A stretch of DNA of 64,000 nucleotides from Arabidopsis thaliana. Taxonomy: Eukaryota > Streptophyta > Magnoliopsida > Brassicales > Brassicaceae. The stretch lies in contig NC_003071.7 of NCBI RefSeq assembly GCF_000001735.4, positions 15,723,443 through 15,787,442 on the forward strand, in the 5' to 3' direction. The notes under the pieces are model-generated. The model saw nothing but the letters and a program-made list of their open reading frames with translations, did not search any database and was not told where the DNA came from. Shown here piece after piece: positions 45,850 to 60,896 of this stretch; positions within the stretch are counted from its first letter, which is position 1, and each line of letters begins with the position of its first letter. Both the position numbers and the translations under genes were made by a program.

Positions 45850-47055
45850 ATGGTTTTCTCCTCCATCCAAGCCTATCTTGATTCATCCAACTGGCAACAG
45901 GTAAATGCTTTACAATTCCTTATATAGTAGCTAGACAAACAATTTCGTCTTGCTTTGAATTAGCATGATCTAATTTTGGAATCAAACTCAAAAAGAGTAC
46001 TAATATTAATTCAAAGAATGAAAAAGAAAAGACACAAAAGTTCTTCTTGCTTAGCATGTTCTTGAATATTCTTGTTAAATATCAATCCTTCTTGTTTTGT
46101 TTTGTAACTTTAGGCTCCTCCGAGCAATTATAATCATGACGGAACAGGCGCCTCAGCAAATGGAGGTCATGTTCTTCGTCCTCAGCTGCAGCCACAGCAG
46201 CAGCCACAGCAGCAGCCGCATCCTAATGGGAGCGGGGGCGGAGGTGGAGGTGGAGGCGGCTCGATCCGAGCAGGATCAATGGTGGACAGAGCAAGACAAG
46301 CAAACGTAGCCTTGCCAGAAGCAGCACTGAAATGTCCGAGATGCGAATCCACCAACACCAAGTTCTGCTACTTCAACAACTACAGCCTCACTCAACCACG
46401 CCACTTCTGCAAGACCTGCCGGAGATACTGGACACGTGGCGGAGCTCTCCGCAACGTCCCAGTCGGCGGTGGCTGCCGGAGAAACAGGCGTACCAAAAGC
46501 AACAGCAACAACAACAATAACAGCACTGCTACTAGCAATAACACCAGTTTCTCCTCCGGGAATGCATCCACCATCAGCACGATTCTCTCCTCCCACTATG
46601 GAGGAAACCAAGAGAGTATCTTAAGCCAGATTTTGTCTCCGGCGAGGCTAATGAATCCTACTTACAATCATCTCGGAGATCTCACAAGTAATACAAAAAC
46701 AGACAACAACATGAGCTTGTTGAACTATGGAGGATTGAGTCAAGACTTGAGGTCAATCCACATGGGAGCTTCTGGTGGCTCGCTTATGAGCTGTGTTGAT
46801 GAATGGAGATCGGCGTCTTATCATCAGCAGTCAAGTATGGGCGGTGGGAACTTGGAGGATTCTTCTAATCCTAATCCATCCGCAAATGGGTTTTACTCTT
46901 TTGAGTCGCCGAGGATAACTTCAGCGTCAATCTCTTCTGCTTTAGCATCGCAGTTTTCTTCGGTTAAAGTTGAAGATAATCCTTACAAATGGGTTAATGT
47001 CAATGGTAATTGCTCTTCCTGGAATGATCTTTCTGCTTTCGGCTCTTCTCGTTGA
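45850..47055 (+). CDS. DOF2.4: Dof zinc-finger transcription factor Dof2.4
   Basis: Binds AAAG cores in DNA. Two exons, 45850-45900 and 46114-47055, give 330 aa. Exon 1 encodes [17 protein letters not shown], a start typical of the vascular PEAR/Dof group. Gln-, His- and Gly-rich stretches follow. The Dof domain begins at Cys91: [20 protein letters not shown], then [20 protein letters not shown]. An Asn/Ser-rich region and a C-terminal Trp-containing motif ([11 protein letters not shown]) probably serve activation. I recall this gene as PEAR1/Dof2.4 (At2g37590), a mobile promoter of procambial cell division. Confidence 0.95.
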
Positions 47056-50000
47056 GTTCAACCACACAACAAAAAGGAAACTTGAGGGTATACTTTGGTG
47101 GGGAAAAAACTAGTTACCAGGTTAATTTTGTCTTATTTTTCGTTTTTGATTAGTTAATGTTGTTTACTACTTTCCTCGTTCTCAATCTACTATGCTTCTA
47201 GTTCTAGGTAGCCTAAGTTATTGGATGTTTTTGAGACTATCCCTTTGTTATTTTTGTCGACAATGTTCTTTCGTTATCTTTCGAGTTTGGTCACTACTAT
47301 CAAATGAACTTAATGTATTAAATAGATCTTTCTATCGATCTTAATTAAAAATTCTGATATATTGGACGAGTACTTAATTTAATTTCATACTAATTTTGTC
47401 TAATCCGTTACTTTTATTGTCCTAGGACTTATATATCGTTTAATTTGTTGTTAGTTATTTCATATTTAGTGACTAGTAATTTCTGGCATACTTTGAAGCC
47501 AAATGATTATATATGTTAAATTTGTAAACCACACTGTTTTAACCGGAAATCGCCTAAAGAACACTAGTTTGGTCAAATAGTTTCTCCGCAGTTCGCTCTC
47601 CTCTTCAGTCTTCACTGATCGAATTTGAATAAATGATATAAACTGAAAGAGGAAATATACGTCTCTTTTATTTGCTTTAATGAATCCACAATTAGCCAAA
47701 TTTCCCTTCAAATCTCTACTAACGAATCCCAAAATAGAGGAATCTAAAATGAATTGTTCTTATTTGTGGATATATCGTAGAAATCATGTACATATACTTT
47801 CAATGTCTGATACAAAATCTTTTTATTTGATTCAACATGCTTTTTCATATAATTTGGTCTGATTTAAAGGTATACTTTACCCAAATAAACGCATTATTTA
47901 CAAGGAATATTGTTTAATTCTTGAGATTGAAGATTTGAATATGGAACAAAAGAGTGGTGAAATAGAAACAAAAGAAAAAAACTTGTTGTGGATTGGGTTG
48001 AATTGACGAAACCAAATAAAAAGTAAGGAATCTTAGGTTTAATAATTCCATATTTTCTTTTCTATGTCCAAAGTAAAATAGTGTCTTTTTTTGTTAAAGT
48101 AATATTATCATCAAGATGTAGTTGTGTGAAAATAAAATAATAACTCTTTTTTTCAATCACATTTTAATTACGTAGTAGATGATAAATTAATCGTACGTAA
48201 GATGACGGCCGGATTTTATTCTTACATGTGACTACGAAACATTAAGAAGGACAGAAGCAGAGAATCAATGTCGGGACGAGAATTTAATCTTAAGTTGTCA
48301 GTTTGAACGCGCCTTGGGACGCGTGTACACAACTCACAAGGTGACAAGTTTGCTTTTTTGTCAGTTTGTGTGGGCCACGTCATCCATTTTCACTCTCAAT
48401 TCTTAGAAGAACTCATTCTCAAGACTCTCTACTGATTTGGTCATTATTAGAGTTTTTTTTTTCCTTCTTCCAATGTCTACTGATTACATTTTTTCCCTTT
48501 TACCAATTCTACGTAAAAAATGAGTGAATTTGTTTTTTTTTGAAAATTGATTGATTACTTATAAAGTTTTAAAATGAGGAAAAGGATGACTATTGATTTA
48601 GTCCTTTGCGGAATGTCCTTCATCATCCCTCTCTCGAAAAGGGATAATTTAAAAACGAATAGACAGAATGATATATTATATACATTTTTTTTTTTTTTTT
48701 GGGTCCTAAAAAAGGAGGGATTGGTTTATAGTGAAAGAAAGGAATCTAAATTAGATGATTGTGTTCTGCTTTTGCAAGTACCAAGGCTGCTCACCAATAT
48801 GGAATAAAGCACATTCAAACCTATTAAAGCTAAGCCACATAATATAAACCTGCCCAATCTCTCATAATTTAGCTACATTTATTAAAAATTTACTAACGAA
48901 ACATAATCATCTATATTTTTTAGTATCACCTACAACATAAATTATCATAAGTTAAATTTCGAATTTTCAACTGTTCAGAAATATTGATACATTGGTTACT
49001 TGAATTCCCATCATATCACTCGAACTTAGGTTCAAACTTAATTTTACACGTACGTCAACCAAAAATAAGAATCTGTTCATGAAAAAAGAAGAAGAGATGT
49101 GAGTACTACACTACACAGCTTTGATATACAGTTTTGTTTCACGAGACTGTTTTGGTGTATGTACTGTGAGATAATTTATTGGCCTTTATAATCTCACATC
49201 CTTTATCTTATAATTACTTCTAAATCAGAACTTTAACAATCCTAAAAACGTTATCTTATCAGCTACTCGTCAATTAATGATTTGAAGTGATAATAGCGCT
49301 AGGCATAAATCAAGATAGGCTTCTGTATATGAGACCCAACATAAGCAGAGTAGGCTCAGAAATCCAAGTTAAATCTTGTCTCCTGATCATGTATGTATTT
49401 CTGTGCATAAATATATATATTATATGTATGCACATCCATGTATGAATTTATGCGAAGGTCTAGGCATATATAGACGACGACCAGCATATTTGTGTACTAC
49501 TTCTACAGCAGCTTTCACTTTTACAGCATGTGTTTTCACTTACTTTCCTGAGACTACAAATAAAAGAAGGCATAAACATATATAATTTCATTTTTTTTTA
49601 AATCACTTATAAAATTACTTTTTAAGCAAATGTGTCGAAATTTTAGATCGTAAAGGTACAATTTAGTTATATACGCATGTGTACAAAATTTTATAATCAC
49701 GCTCTACTGTTTAATTAATACACTTTCCCAAGGTTATAAAACCGAATAGTTTTGGCCATTATTTGATCGGATACCTTAATGGTATAATACAGTGTCACGT
49801 CGATTTTGGCCAAAATAAAAACTAATCGGTCAGCCACTGGTGTAGACAACTTAAAGGAAAAGAAAACAGCGATGATAAAGTGGCGTCTAGAACAGAAGAA
49901 GTATCGGTTCACAAATAATTACAATATTTTCATAATGAAAACTTTGAACAAACGATCAAAACTTTTTTTTGGTAGCCGCGCTTTGTGTTGGAGTCTCTTA

Positions 50001-50967
50001 TTTTGTGTTTTGTAGATTATGATATTACGGCGGCTTGGACAATAACATCTGTAATATGCAATTGCCAAATGCCACAAGTTTCCAATAGATATTTTATGGT
50101 TTAAATTGGAACATGGACTTCTCCTTTTGTACGCAACAAAAAATTTGTAGACCTTTTAATCTTTAGGAACCAAAGATATTATATTGAATTCAATTAGTTC
50201 ATTATCTAACATCCACCAGTATTTGAACTGATCAGTTACATATTCACATTTAGCCAAATTGTATTTAAGCATCAACGATTCTCCAAAAGTTTCCCATAAA
50301 TCCACGTTGCATCACATATGATCAAATAATACTCGAAATATTCTTAGATATGTGAAGGTCTACAAAAAGAGCTGTATAGAGTCTCTATCATCTTTTAGAT
50401 GTTGGAAATTGATCGATGTAAATATAAGGATCATACATGTGGATAAAGTGGTGAAGGGATTATAATCTCTTAGTAGTATTGCCTTGTCACGTTTCTTCCT
50501 CACGTTGTCATTCATCAACCACACACGTTCTTCATTTTCAGACCAAAGATTCCTTATTAGCCATACACTTAATGAAAAGTACACAAGCGTACGTACATCT
50601 TTATTTATATAATCGTGCATGCATAATGTACAAACATCCTCCTTTTTGGCATCCTGAAATGTGGTGTTTGTTCTAAATGAAATGTAGTACATCAGTTGGG
50701 ACAAGTTTATTCGAGGCCCAAAAGTGAAGATATTTCGATAGCTGGTTACTATTGGGCTACGGGTTATTGGGCCTGCTTTATAATAGGTATTTTCTAAACG
50801 AGCAAGGGAACAAGGCATTGGCATATATGAACAAGAACAGAGAGAAACAAGATTAATCCACATCCCTAACAAAGCACAACACATAAACGCTTTTTGAGCA
50901 TACAGAAGCCAAAACTTGATTTCCAATAGAAAGAAATATGCCATAACACAGAAGCCTAATAAGATGT
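47056..50967. other. Long spacer Dof2.4/RPL36A
   Basis: About 3.9 kb between the 3' end of Dof2.4 and the 3' end of RPL36A, so no promoter of a recognised gene is needed here. AT-rich. A CACGT-type site lies near 48375. A 194-codon ORF on the minus strand (50360-50944) overlaps the RPL36A 3' region and is not convincing. No transposon recognised. Confidence 0.55.
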
Positions 50968-51773
<806 letters not shown>

Positions 51774-51948
51774 TTACTCAAAAGATTCACAGAGACTAAG
51801 TTAAGAAATCGATTTTGAAATCTAAACAACGGTAACGAAGATGAGAGCGTTTGATCAGATTCTCATACCTCTGCAATGGAGAAGCAGCCGCTGCTACACA
51901 ACGATTTTTGGAAAAAATGGAACTTTATATATGAAACGACAAAAGACA

Positions 51949-51956
51949 AAACCCTA
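51949..51956 (+). promoter_or_regulatory. Telo-box of RPL36A
   Basis: AAACCCTA, about 190 bp upstream of the start codon and just upstream of the leader. Telo-box plus site II is the standard promoter layout of Arabidopsis ribosomal-protein genes. Confidence 0.65.
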
Positions 51957-51972
51957 CAACATATTAACCAAT

Positions 51973-52056
51973 TGGGCCTATTTGCTAAAAATAATTTAAT
52001 GGCCCAATATATTGATCCAATTGAAACTTAAAACATTTGTATCTGATACAGGCCCA
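51973..52056. promoter_or_regulatory. Site II (TGGGCC) elements of RPL36A
   Basis: Three copies: TGGGCC at 51973-51978, and GGCCCA at 52001-52006 and 52051-52056. TCP and bHLH factors bind such sites in growing cells. Confidence 0.65.
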
Positions 52057-53426
52057 AAGCTATCTTGTTTAATAAGACATGATACGTAACGTATAGCTAA
52101 GTAACAGACAAATTACAACTTTGGTTATATGCATTATCAAAATCAATTTGGTTCGGATCTAATAATACAAACGATATCTTCTGTGGCAGACGGAGGACCG
52201 ATATTCAATCATGTATACGAATTTGCGAAATTTTACTTGTTTAATTTGTTGAAGTTCTATGCAAAATATTGACTATATAACCACTGATATTTGGTGTTGC
52301 ATATCGGTAGCAAAATAATTCTTTGGTCTTCCATGAAAAACCAAGTTTTTGTATAATTTAATTGAAGAATGTGTGCAGCAAAACTCCGTCTCAAGAAATT
52401 TAATCTATTTCCCATATTTTTTCTTTGGTGAATGAGAAAACCATAACGTTTCATTCAAGCTGGAATCATAATAACAATAAATGGTCAATTAATTAACAAA
52501 TTAGGAGACAGGTCAACAAAACCGAAAGCTACATAAAAGAAAGAGAGTAACATAGACGAAACGAACATAACGGCAACAAAAGAAAGAAACAAAAATTAGT
52601 GAGGAAAAAAAAAAGAAAAAAAGATTTTGAAGATCCATAAGAAAAAGGAAGAAGCTTAAGGAGTTTTCGTGTAGCCTTTTTACTAAATTAGCATTGGATG
52701 TTCCAACTTTAGACGTCGAAGGAACTTAAATAAGGCCTCGACCCCTAAAGCGTTTATAAAATTCTATATCCAATCTCTTTTCTTGTCCTGTCTTCTTCTT
52801 CATGTTTCTCTCCCTTTTTTCACTTTAACTCTCTCTCTTAGCTTTTGCTGACCTTTAACTTTACGATATCATCTTCGTTCATTGTGAGTGAATATTGGTA
52901 AACAAGTATACATTATACAATTGTCAACAAATCTTTTTGTAGCTTACCCATATCACAAGGCTACTCGTTGATGACTAATACTAACTGAATTTTCACTTTA
53001 CTAACGTTGAACCATCATTTCATACGAGTAACTCGAGTTTTATAGAAAAAATGTCATGAAGAAACATATTTAAGTTTTTAGAGTAAGTGTACTCTCTAAA
53101 CATCCAGCAGCAATATTAGCAATAATTAGCTATTTTGCATTTACAGAAAACAAACATAAAAACAGAAGAAAAAAAACAATATTGGAAAAAATCATAACCA
53201 AAAAGAAAAACCTAACAATGGACAAATTATAATGATCATCTTGAAACGAAAATCTCTATATGATCTGAAACTCTTAAAAACAAAATACCAATGTAATCAA
53301 GTATGTTTCTTTTATCTATTTCGGGAAAAAAAACGTTCAGATATTTTCCAAACGTGACCTAAAGATGGTCATCAAAATAAAAATCATAAAAACTAAAGTT
53401 AAAAATCTTTCTCTCTCTCATTAATC
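52057..53426. other. Upstream region of RPL36A / 3' region of the SMR gene
   Basis: About 1.4 kb. Both flanking genes are on the minus strand. A CT-rich patch at 52785-52850 is visible. No gene or repeat recognised. Confidence 0.5.
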
Positions 53427-53792
53427 TTATTTCTTGATCGTCATTGTTGTCGTCCTCCACTGCAAATCCGTTATAAACGAGTTGACGTCATCTTCCGGCA
53501 AGAAACTCAACCGTCTCCGGCAATACATTGTTCTACCTCTAAACATCTCCGACGAACGTTTCATCGGCGCCGGTGGACATTCTCTAACTATAGGGATTCT
53601 ATTCTCCGGACGAGTCGGTGTCTTGAACCCATCATTCTCTTCCTCCACAACTTCTTCTTCTTCTTCTTCATCTAATCTCTTCCTTTTCAGACAAATATCC
53701 AACACAAGTTTATCGTCGGAACATTCTTCTTCTCTCGTCTCTTTAACACCACCTAACGTTACCTCTTCCTCTTTCAAGCTCGTCTCCGACAT
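53427..53792 (-). CDS. SMR12: SIAMESE-RELATED cyclin-dependent kinase inhibitor
   Basis: Plant-specific inhibitor of CDK/cyclin complexes that restrains mitosis and favours endoreduplication. Intronless, 121 aa from ATG 53792 (MSETSLKEE); the GTG further upstream is not a likely start. The acidic N-terminal half has a KRKR cluster at about 36-39. The hallmark SIM/SMR motif TPTRPENRIP occupies 58-67, followed by CPPAP at 72-76. A Leu/Phe motif with RRRLSFLPEDD lies near the end. Length and motif order fit the family. The number 12 is from memory (At2g37610). Confidence 0.85.
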   Translation of the reverse strand: MSETSLKEEEVTLGGVKETREEECSDDKLVLDICLKRKRLDEEEEEEVVEEENDGFKTPTRPENRIPIVRECPPAPMKRSSEMFRGRTMYCRRRLSFLPEDDVNSFITDLQWRTTTMTIKK

Positions 53793-56318
53793 ACCTAAAA
53801 ATCTATAAAAATCAAGAAATGGCACCCAAAAAAAAAACTCTTGTTCCTAGATAGAGAGAGAGAAGAGAATGAGAAGAATAAGAAGAAGAAATAATGATTG
53901 ATCGATGTAGATAGATCCAACGTGGTAAAGAATATTAATCAAGAAAATTGTCAGCTTTTGTTTTTTTATTAAATTATTTTTCAGGTTTATTTATAGTCGG
54001 AGATTAGAGCGAGTTTGTTGTGTATTGTTGGATGTGGTAAGGAGAGTCTAAAGGCATACATAACGTAACCAAACCCTCTGATTCATTGAGAAGGAGACAT
54101 TATTCGACATAATACCGTTACGATAACCATAATATCTCGTCGATAAAGTAATCAAAATATCGCCGATGCCTTTCTGCTTCTCGCAAGTTAAGCACCAAAT
54201 TGACATCTGCCTTTACGTTTCCAATCTCCATGTGCGCTTTTTTTTCTTCTCAGGAGGAAAAAAATATATTTGTTGCCGTTAGACTTTAATTACGTATCTA
54301 ACTCATATTTATTACCACCTAATCTTATTGCTAATAACTTTTGTGTATTTATAAGGAGGAGACCCACTCTTATAGTTTTACATTAATGACTTCTATGATC
54401 AGTTTAGATAAATATTTTTCCTCAACCGGACTAAATGTATTCTTCTATATATATATAATTAGGATAAACATTTTATGTAAGAAATCTAAATATTGTTTAG
54501 TTGAATGTAAGAAAGTTTTTTGGTGTAAATGTTAAGAAATGAATGTAAGAAAGTTTTCTTCCCTATTCATTTTTTTGTCTTAACTTTGGTGATTTCATGA
54601 TATTTATTTCATTTAAGAATAGGAAATCGCTTGTGAAATTGGAAGCAAATTAAGAAAATACATGATAGAGCTTTTAAAAGTGTGGATGACCTTTCAATAC
54701 ATATTTGCTTGGAGGCGATGGTGAAAAACTGAAAATGACATCAGATACACGCTTGTGAACCATCTTTAAAGTATTGATGGACTCTTCACTATGAAAGCTC
54801 TCTTTAAAATTAATTTTCTTTGTACATGTCTCTAAGCAATGTCAAATTAATTAGAGGTCCAAATTCAAAAAAATGTCGTATTGAATCATTCCATTACTAA
54901 ATTGGTTCAATGTCAGATTTAAACAGCCTAGGGATAATTTAGTGAGATATGAGATTCTACTTTCAACATATACTAATCCTAAATCTCTAGCAACTTTTTA
55001 TATAAGCTATAAATATCATGAAAATGTATTTTAATCGTTTCATAATTTATGCAGTCACACTAATGGAAAAAAGGCCAATTATTATTATTTTCTTCAGACT
55101 ATAAATGAAAACATAAATTAAAATGCAGATTAGTTTAAAATTTTAATAAGTAAGTAAAATGCTTATAGCCTTATACAAAATCATATTTGGAAGTTTCTAA
55201 CATTGTTGCAATTTGTTATCACAAATCACAGTAATATTTGTATACTAATTAGTAATTACAACTATACACAAATTTAAATGGGTAATCATATATTTGTGTC
55301 CAGTGGATTGAACAAATATGCTCGGCCCATGCGGAAGTAATGCCAATTTTGGGTGAGTAAAGCCCATGCGAAATTTTCACATAAGAAATGCATGCTTTTT
55401 GTTTTCAACGACATGAGTTGCATGCTTTTTATCATTGCTTATATAGTTGCAAGTTTGCAACTCCTTGATATTTTTTTTATGTAGACACTACTACCACCAA
55501 AAACTTTTGGTCTGCTTATTCTTGTTTACTATGTAAAAAAAATAAATGAATTGTTTATTTACTCCGATTTGATGGAGTCTGGTTTATGAGGTTTTATAGC
55601 CTTTACAGAAAATTGATAGTTACAAAAATATTTTTCAAAAATAAAAGGGTAAAACCGTCATTTCAAGTTGTTATTGTTTTGGGGGACTGGATTTGAAATG
55701 AAATATAGAACCGGAAAACAAGGTGAGCCGAAGTCGAAGCCTTTGGACCCGTTTTTATATTTACTCCTCCCATTCCCTTCTCCTTCAATCCTTCCTTCCT
55801 CCTCCTCCCTTCTTCTTCTTCCCCTCTTTCATTTTCCAGCCACTACAAACTTTTCTATCTCTACTTTTTTTCCTCTCGATTTCAGGTACTTTTTGAGACC
55901 CTTTGTTGTGATTTTCGAACACACACCCCAATTACGTTTGATTTTTGATCCCGCATCGATTTCAATTCATCCGTTTCTGAGTTTCTTTTGGATCTGGGTG
56001 TCTTGAGCTAATCTTTTCGATCTGTTGTTTATCGATTTTACTCATGCGTATGTTCATTACACCATTTGTTATTTGTTTAATCAACCAAAAGACTCATGTT
56101 TTTCAAATGTCTTTAATATAATTTTTCTGATTGAATTTTATAATATTTACATGATTCTGGATCCAGAATATCCTTCTTCTTCTTCCATTTTGTCCTGTAT
56201 TGATTTGTCTTTGAAAAAGGATTGTTCTTTGTATCTGTATTGGTGAAAAAGGATTGTTATTTGTTGATAAAAATTTGATCTTTAAACAATGTTTGGTTTT
56301 GCATAAAGGTAGAAGAAA
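53793..56318. other. Divergent region SMR12/ACT1
   Basis: About 2.5 kb. The left part is the SMR12 promoter (TATA at 53988-53995). The right part is the ACT1 promoter and leader; a TATA-like TTTTATATTT lies near 55752. A probable ACT1 leader intron spans 55886-56308. In between AT-rich; no gene seen. Confidence 0.6.
53988..53995 (-). promoter_or_regulatory. TATA box of the SMR gene
   Basis: TATAAATA on the minus strand, 196 bp upstream of ATG 53792. A GA-rich leader (53850-53890) lies between. Confidence 0.5.
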
Positions 56319-57799
<1,481 letters not shown>

Positions 57800-58355
57800 G
57801 TTCAAAGTTGATCATTTTTCAGAGAAGAAGCACCGCCAGGGTTTTTCCGACCATTTCTCAAGCCGGGTTTTTAATCTTCCGTTATTCTGCTCTTTGTTTT
57901 TGTTCTCTTATGTTTTGAAATTCATGCCAAATACATTTTCATGGATTTATGGTAATCTGTTTGTAGTATGGTTTAAAATCTAATGCAACTGTGTTTTTGA
58001 GTGAATAAGTACACACCTCTTCCTCTTCAATTTTTCAATTATTATGTAACAATTTGTTTTCTGTCTTCTACTTGAATTTACACATGTAAAGATATAAATC
58101 GATTTTATTTATAAACCAAAGTGTTGCAGCTGACTAAATCAACATCAAGCTTGAGAAAACAAAGCCATGGATAAACTGAAGTGATAAATGGAACACAAAG
58201 GTAAAAGAAACAAATACAAAGCTGAGGTAAGGAACCCAAAAGTCTAAGTAAACATTGGAGACACCCAAATGATCAAAGACAAAAAAAAACAAAAAAAAAC
58301 AAAAAAAAAACCTTACATTACATTACAAGTTACAACAAAGAGTTTAGGAGACGGT
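57800..58355. other. Convergent 3' spacer ACT1/AS1
   Basis: 556 bp between two facing stop codons, holding both 3' untranslated regions. An A-rich run of C-interrupted A blocks lies at 58281-58311. Nothing else seen. Confidence 0.6.
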
Positions 58356-59459
58356 TCAGGGGCGGTCTAATCTGCAACCCATTTGTTGTTCAAGAAACTT
58401 GGTGAGTCTGATATGCCTAGAGGTCCATTGATCAGCCAGTTTCTGGTCTTTGGCCTCTGCGTCTCGCCTCAAACCAACGAGCTGTTCTCTGTACTCTCCT
58501 TCGATCTTCTCCATTGCGTTCTTCTGCTCTTCCCTAAGAGCTTTCATCTTTGCCTCAATCTCCTCCATCTTCTCCCTTTGTCTACACGTCTTCTCTGACT
58601 CTAGCTGCAGCTCCAGCCTTCTTAGCCTCCATGCAGCCTCTTTCTTATGGTCTGCCCAAGCTCGGTGCCCTTCCTCCAACTCTCTACAACACTCCACAAG
58701 CTCTGACAAGAACACACTCTCGCTACTCCCACTACAAGACGGCATCATACTCCCTAACACAAGTCCCCCTGGACCGTTCTCTGCTCTCTCAGGCTGTTGC
58801 TGCTGCAGCCACGGGATTGGCGGTTGAGGCGCAGCTGCAGCCACTGTGGAAGGCGATAATGTCAAAGTTACCGAGGGAGGCCTTGCAACAACATTGTTCC
58901 CATTGTTAGAAGTAGCTAACCAAGGCGGGATCACTGGGTTAGGAGGCTGAACTTGTTGTTCAGAATGTAAAAACCCTCCATTCGAATTAGCCATCACAAC
59001 CGTTGCAGCAGCGGCAGCAGCAGGGACAACGTTAGACCGCTCTTTGACAAGCTTCTCAGCGAAACTCTCGAGAATCCGATCGTACTTACTCTCGTCAATA
59101 GGCTCAACTCTCTTGTTACTCTCTTTCTCTTCTCTCTGTTGCTTCTCCTTAAACACTTCCCACCACTTCCCTAACCGCTTTGCCGTCCTCCCGGGAACCT
59201 CAGCAGCAATCTTCTTCCACTTGTTGCCGTGTTTCTCCTGAAGACGGATCACAAGCCTCTGCTCTTCCTCTGTCAAAGACCCTTTCTTGATCCCTGGCTT
59301 AAGATAATTCTTCCATCTCTCTAAACAAGACTTGGCGTCACGGTTCAAAGGTTTGTTCATACGCTCAGACACAAGATGCCATTCTCTCGGACCGAACTGT
59401 CTAACGTAAGCACGTAACAATGCATCTTCTTCACCACTCCAACGTTGTCTCTCTTTCAT
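58356..59459 (-). CDS. AS1: ASYMMETRIC LEAVES1 (R2R3-MYB, ARP family)
   Basis: Represses KNOX homeobox genes in leaf primordia together with AS2. One coding exon, 367 aa. Two MYB repeats occupy about residues 3-105: W-spaced [20 protein letters not shown], then [20 protein letters not shown] and [14 protein letters not shown]. The middle is Ala/Gln/Pro-rich. The last ~110 residues are Glu/Lys/Arg/Leu-rich and look like a coiled coil ([40 protein letters not shown]), the part that pairs with itself and with AS2. A leader intron is likely at 59838-59510. A short uORF overlaps the start codon. Recalled as At2g37630. Confidence 0.97.
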
Positions 59460-59509
59460 CTCCTACTCCTCCTGACATCACTTCTTCCCATCTCACCATC
59501 CTTCTTCAT
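59456..59509 (-). CDS. uORF overlapping the AS1 start (ATGA)
   Basis: The ATG at 59509 opens 17 codons ([17 protein letters not shown]). Their TGA stop shares ATGA with the AS1 start codon at 59459. If the acceptor GGTACAG at 59516-59510 is used, the second exon begins exactly at this ATG. Termination-reinitiation on AS1 is possible; translation is not shown. Confidence 0.5.
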
Positions 59510-60648
59510 CTGTACCAAATTCAAAATCAACCCGTTTCATAAATCTCTCCAATTCAAAACTCTAAAAGATCGAAACAAATCTACAAGATCTGTCGAATTT
59601 TCGAATTAGAAATTACAAAGTCTGAAAAATTTCCGTTTCAAGAAATGAAAATGACAAAAACTTTGACAATGTTTGAAGCAAAACTTGGAATAATTTGTTA
59701 TTATCACACTATACAACCTATATTCTGGAAACCAAACAGGGGAAATTAATGCTGACCCCAAAACACTATTAAGCAAAGACTTATTAAGAAGATAAGAGAG
59801 TTAAAATTATTACTATAAAACAAAATAAAAATGCTTACCAAATGATATTGAAAAGATAAATAATCCCAAACTCAAGAGCAACTTCCATCACACAGATTTG
59901 CTCTCTCTCTCACTTTTTTTTTTTTATATAGTTGGAGAAAATGGAAGAGAGAAAACGAAAAGACCAAAGTGAGAGAGGCTTTTAAAACCAGACGACGTAC
60001 ACGATTAGACCACAGAGACGGCATAATTAAAATAAAATCTTTAAAAAAAAAAAGAGAGAAAAAGTTTACCGACTGAGACACAGACGTTTTCCCCTTTTTA
60101 CATCACAAGTGGGGAAAAAAAAAACTCTGACAGAGGCGCGTGGAGGTGAAAAGTTGAAATTCCATAAGTTCGTTGTTTGTCATTGACAATATTAAACCTT
60201 TTTTTATATATATTTACTACATTGGGATCTCAAAATTCATTTTTCTATAACATTATGAGAAATAAAATGACAATCTAATGTAGGGGATGCTTTAAATTTA
60301 AATGAAAAAGTGTTGTACTTTAGTGGCTGAAAAGTCATTTACTTGTCAAAATGATAGAAGAAAAACTAACCATTCAAGAAAATAATGCTCCATTTATAAA
60401 CTCCTTCACTCAAACAATAGAATTTTATGTCCAATTTGAGTAACATTAATTTCCACTTACCCATAAGAAAAATAATTATAATAGCATAAAAATAGTTAAC
60501 ATTTAAACTTGTTGATTTATTTTCCAAACACTTATATTTTGAAACAGCATATTAACATGGAAAAGTATTTGTTGAAAATGGAAGATTTCGCAATGATGAT
60601 CAAATAGAGATGAGAAAATAAAGTTTTTGCAATGAGAAGAGATAGAAC

Positions 60649-60691
60649 ATCACTAATGTTACTCCCTATCAAAAAAAAAATCAATAATGTT
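60649..60691. repeat. 12-bp direct duplication around a poly(A) micro-insertion
   Basis: ATCACTAATGTT at 60649-60660 and ATCAATAATGTT at 60680-60691 (one mismatch) flank ACTCCCTATC followed by nine A. Confidence 0.5.
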
Positions 60692-60886
60692 GCAAGAAAA
60701 AAAAGAGAAATTTTATTTAAAAAATGAGCAAAACTAGAAATAATCAAGTAATTTTATAAAACCTTAGAAGATCTTTCTATTTGCCATTTGAAAACTTTAA
60801 TTAGTAAAATAGATTTGGCTAAACAAATAAAAAAAACTTTTAGGCTAAAAATTGGATTTGACGTATGAGTAATTGGGGATGAGGGG

Positions 60887-60896
60887 GACACGTGTC
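60887..60896. promoter_or_regulatory. Perfect G-box palindrome GACACGTGTC
   Basis: Ten-base palindrome with the CACGTG core, about 1.4 kb upstream of the AS1 start codon. It is the strongest bZIP/bHLH-type site in this region; relevance to AS1 is unknown. Confidence 0.45.

Noticed and set aside
50360-50944. 194-codon ORF on the minus strand beginning MAYFFLLEIK
   Set aside because: It overlaps the 3' region of RPL36A, has no recognisable family, and its composition follows the AT-rich DNA. Chance ORF is more likely.
53434-53808. ORF antisense to the SMR gene
   Set aside because: Ser-rich shadow of the Glu-rich coding strand.
55668-56006. 112-codon plus-strand ORF upstream of ACT1
   Set aside because: It spans the ACT1 TATA region, leader and leader-intron donor; Ser/Leu/Pro composition comes from CT-rich leader sequence.
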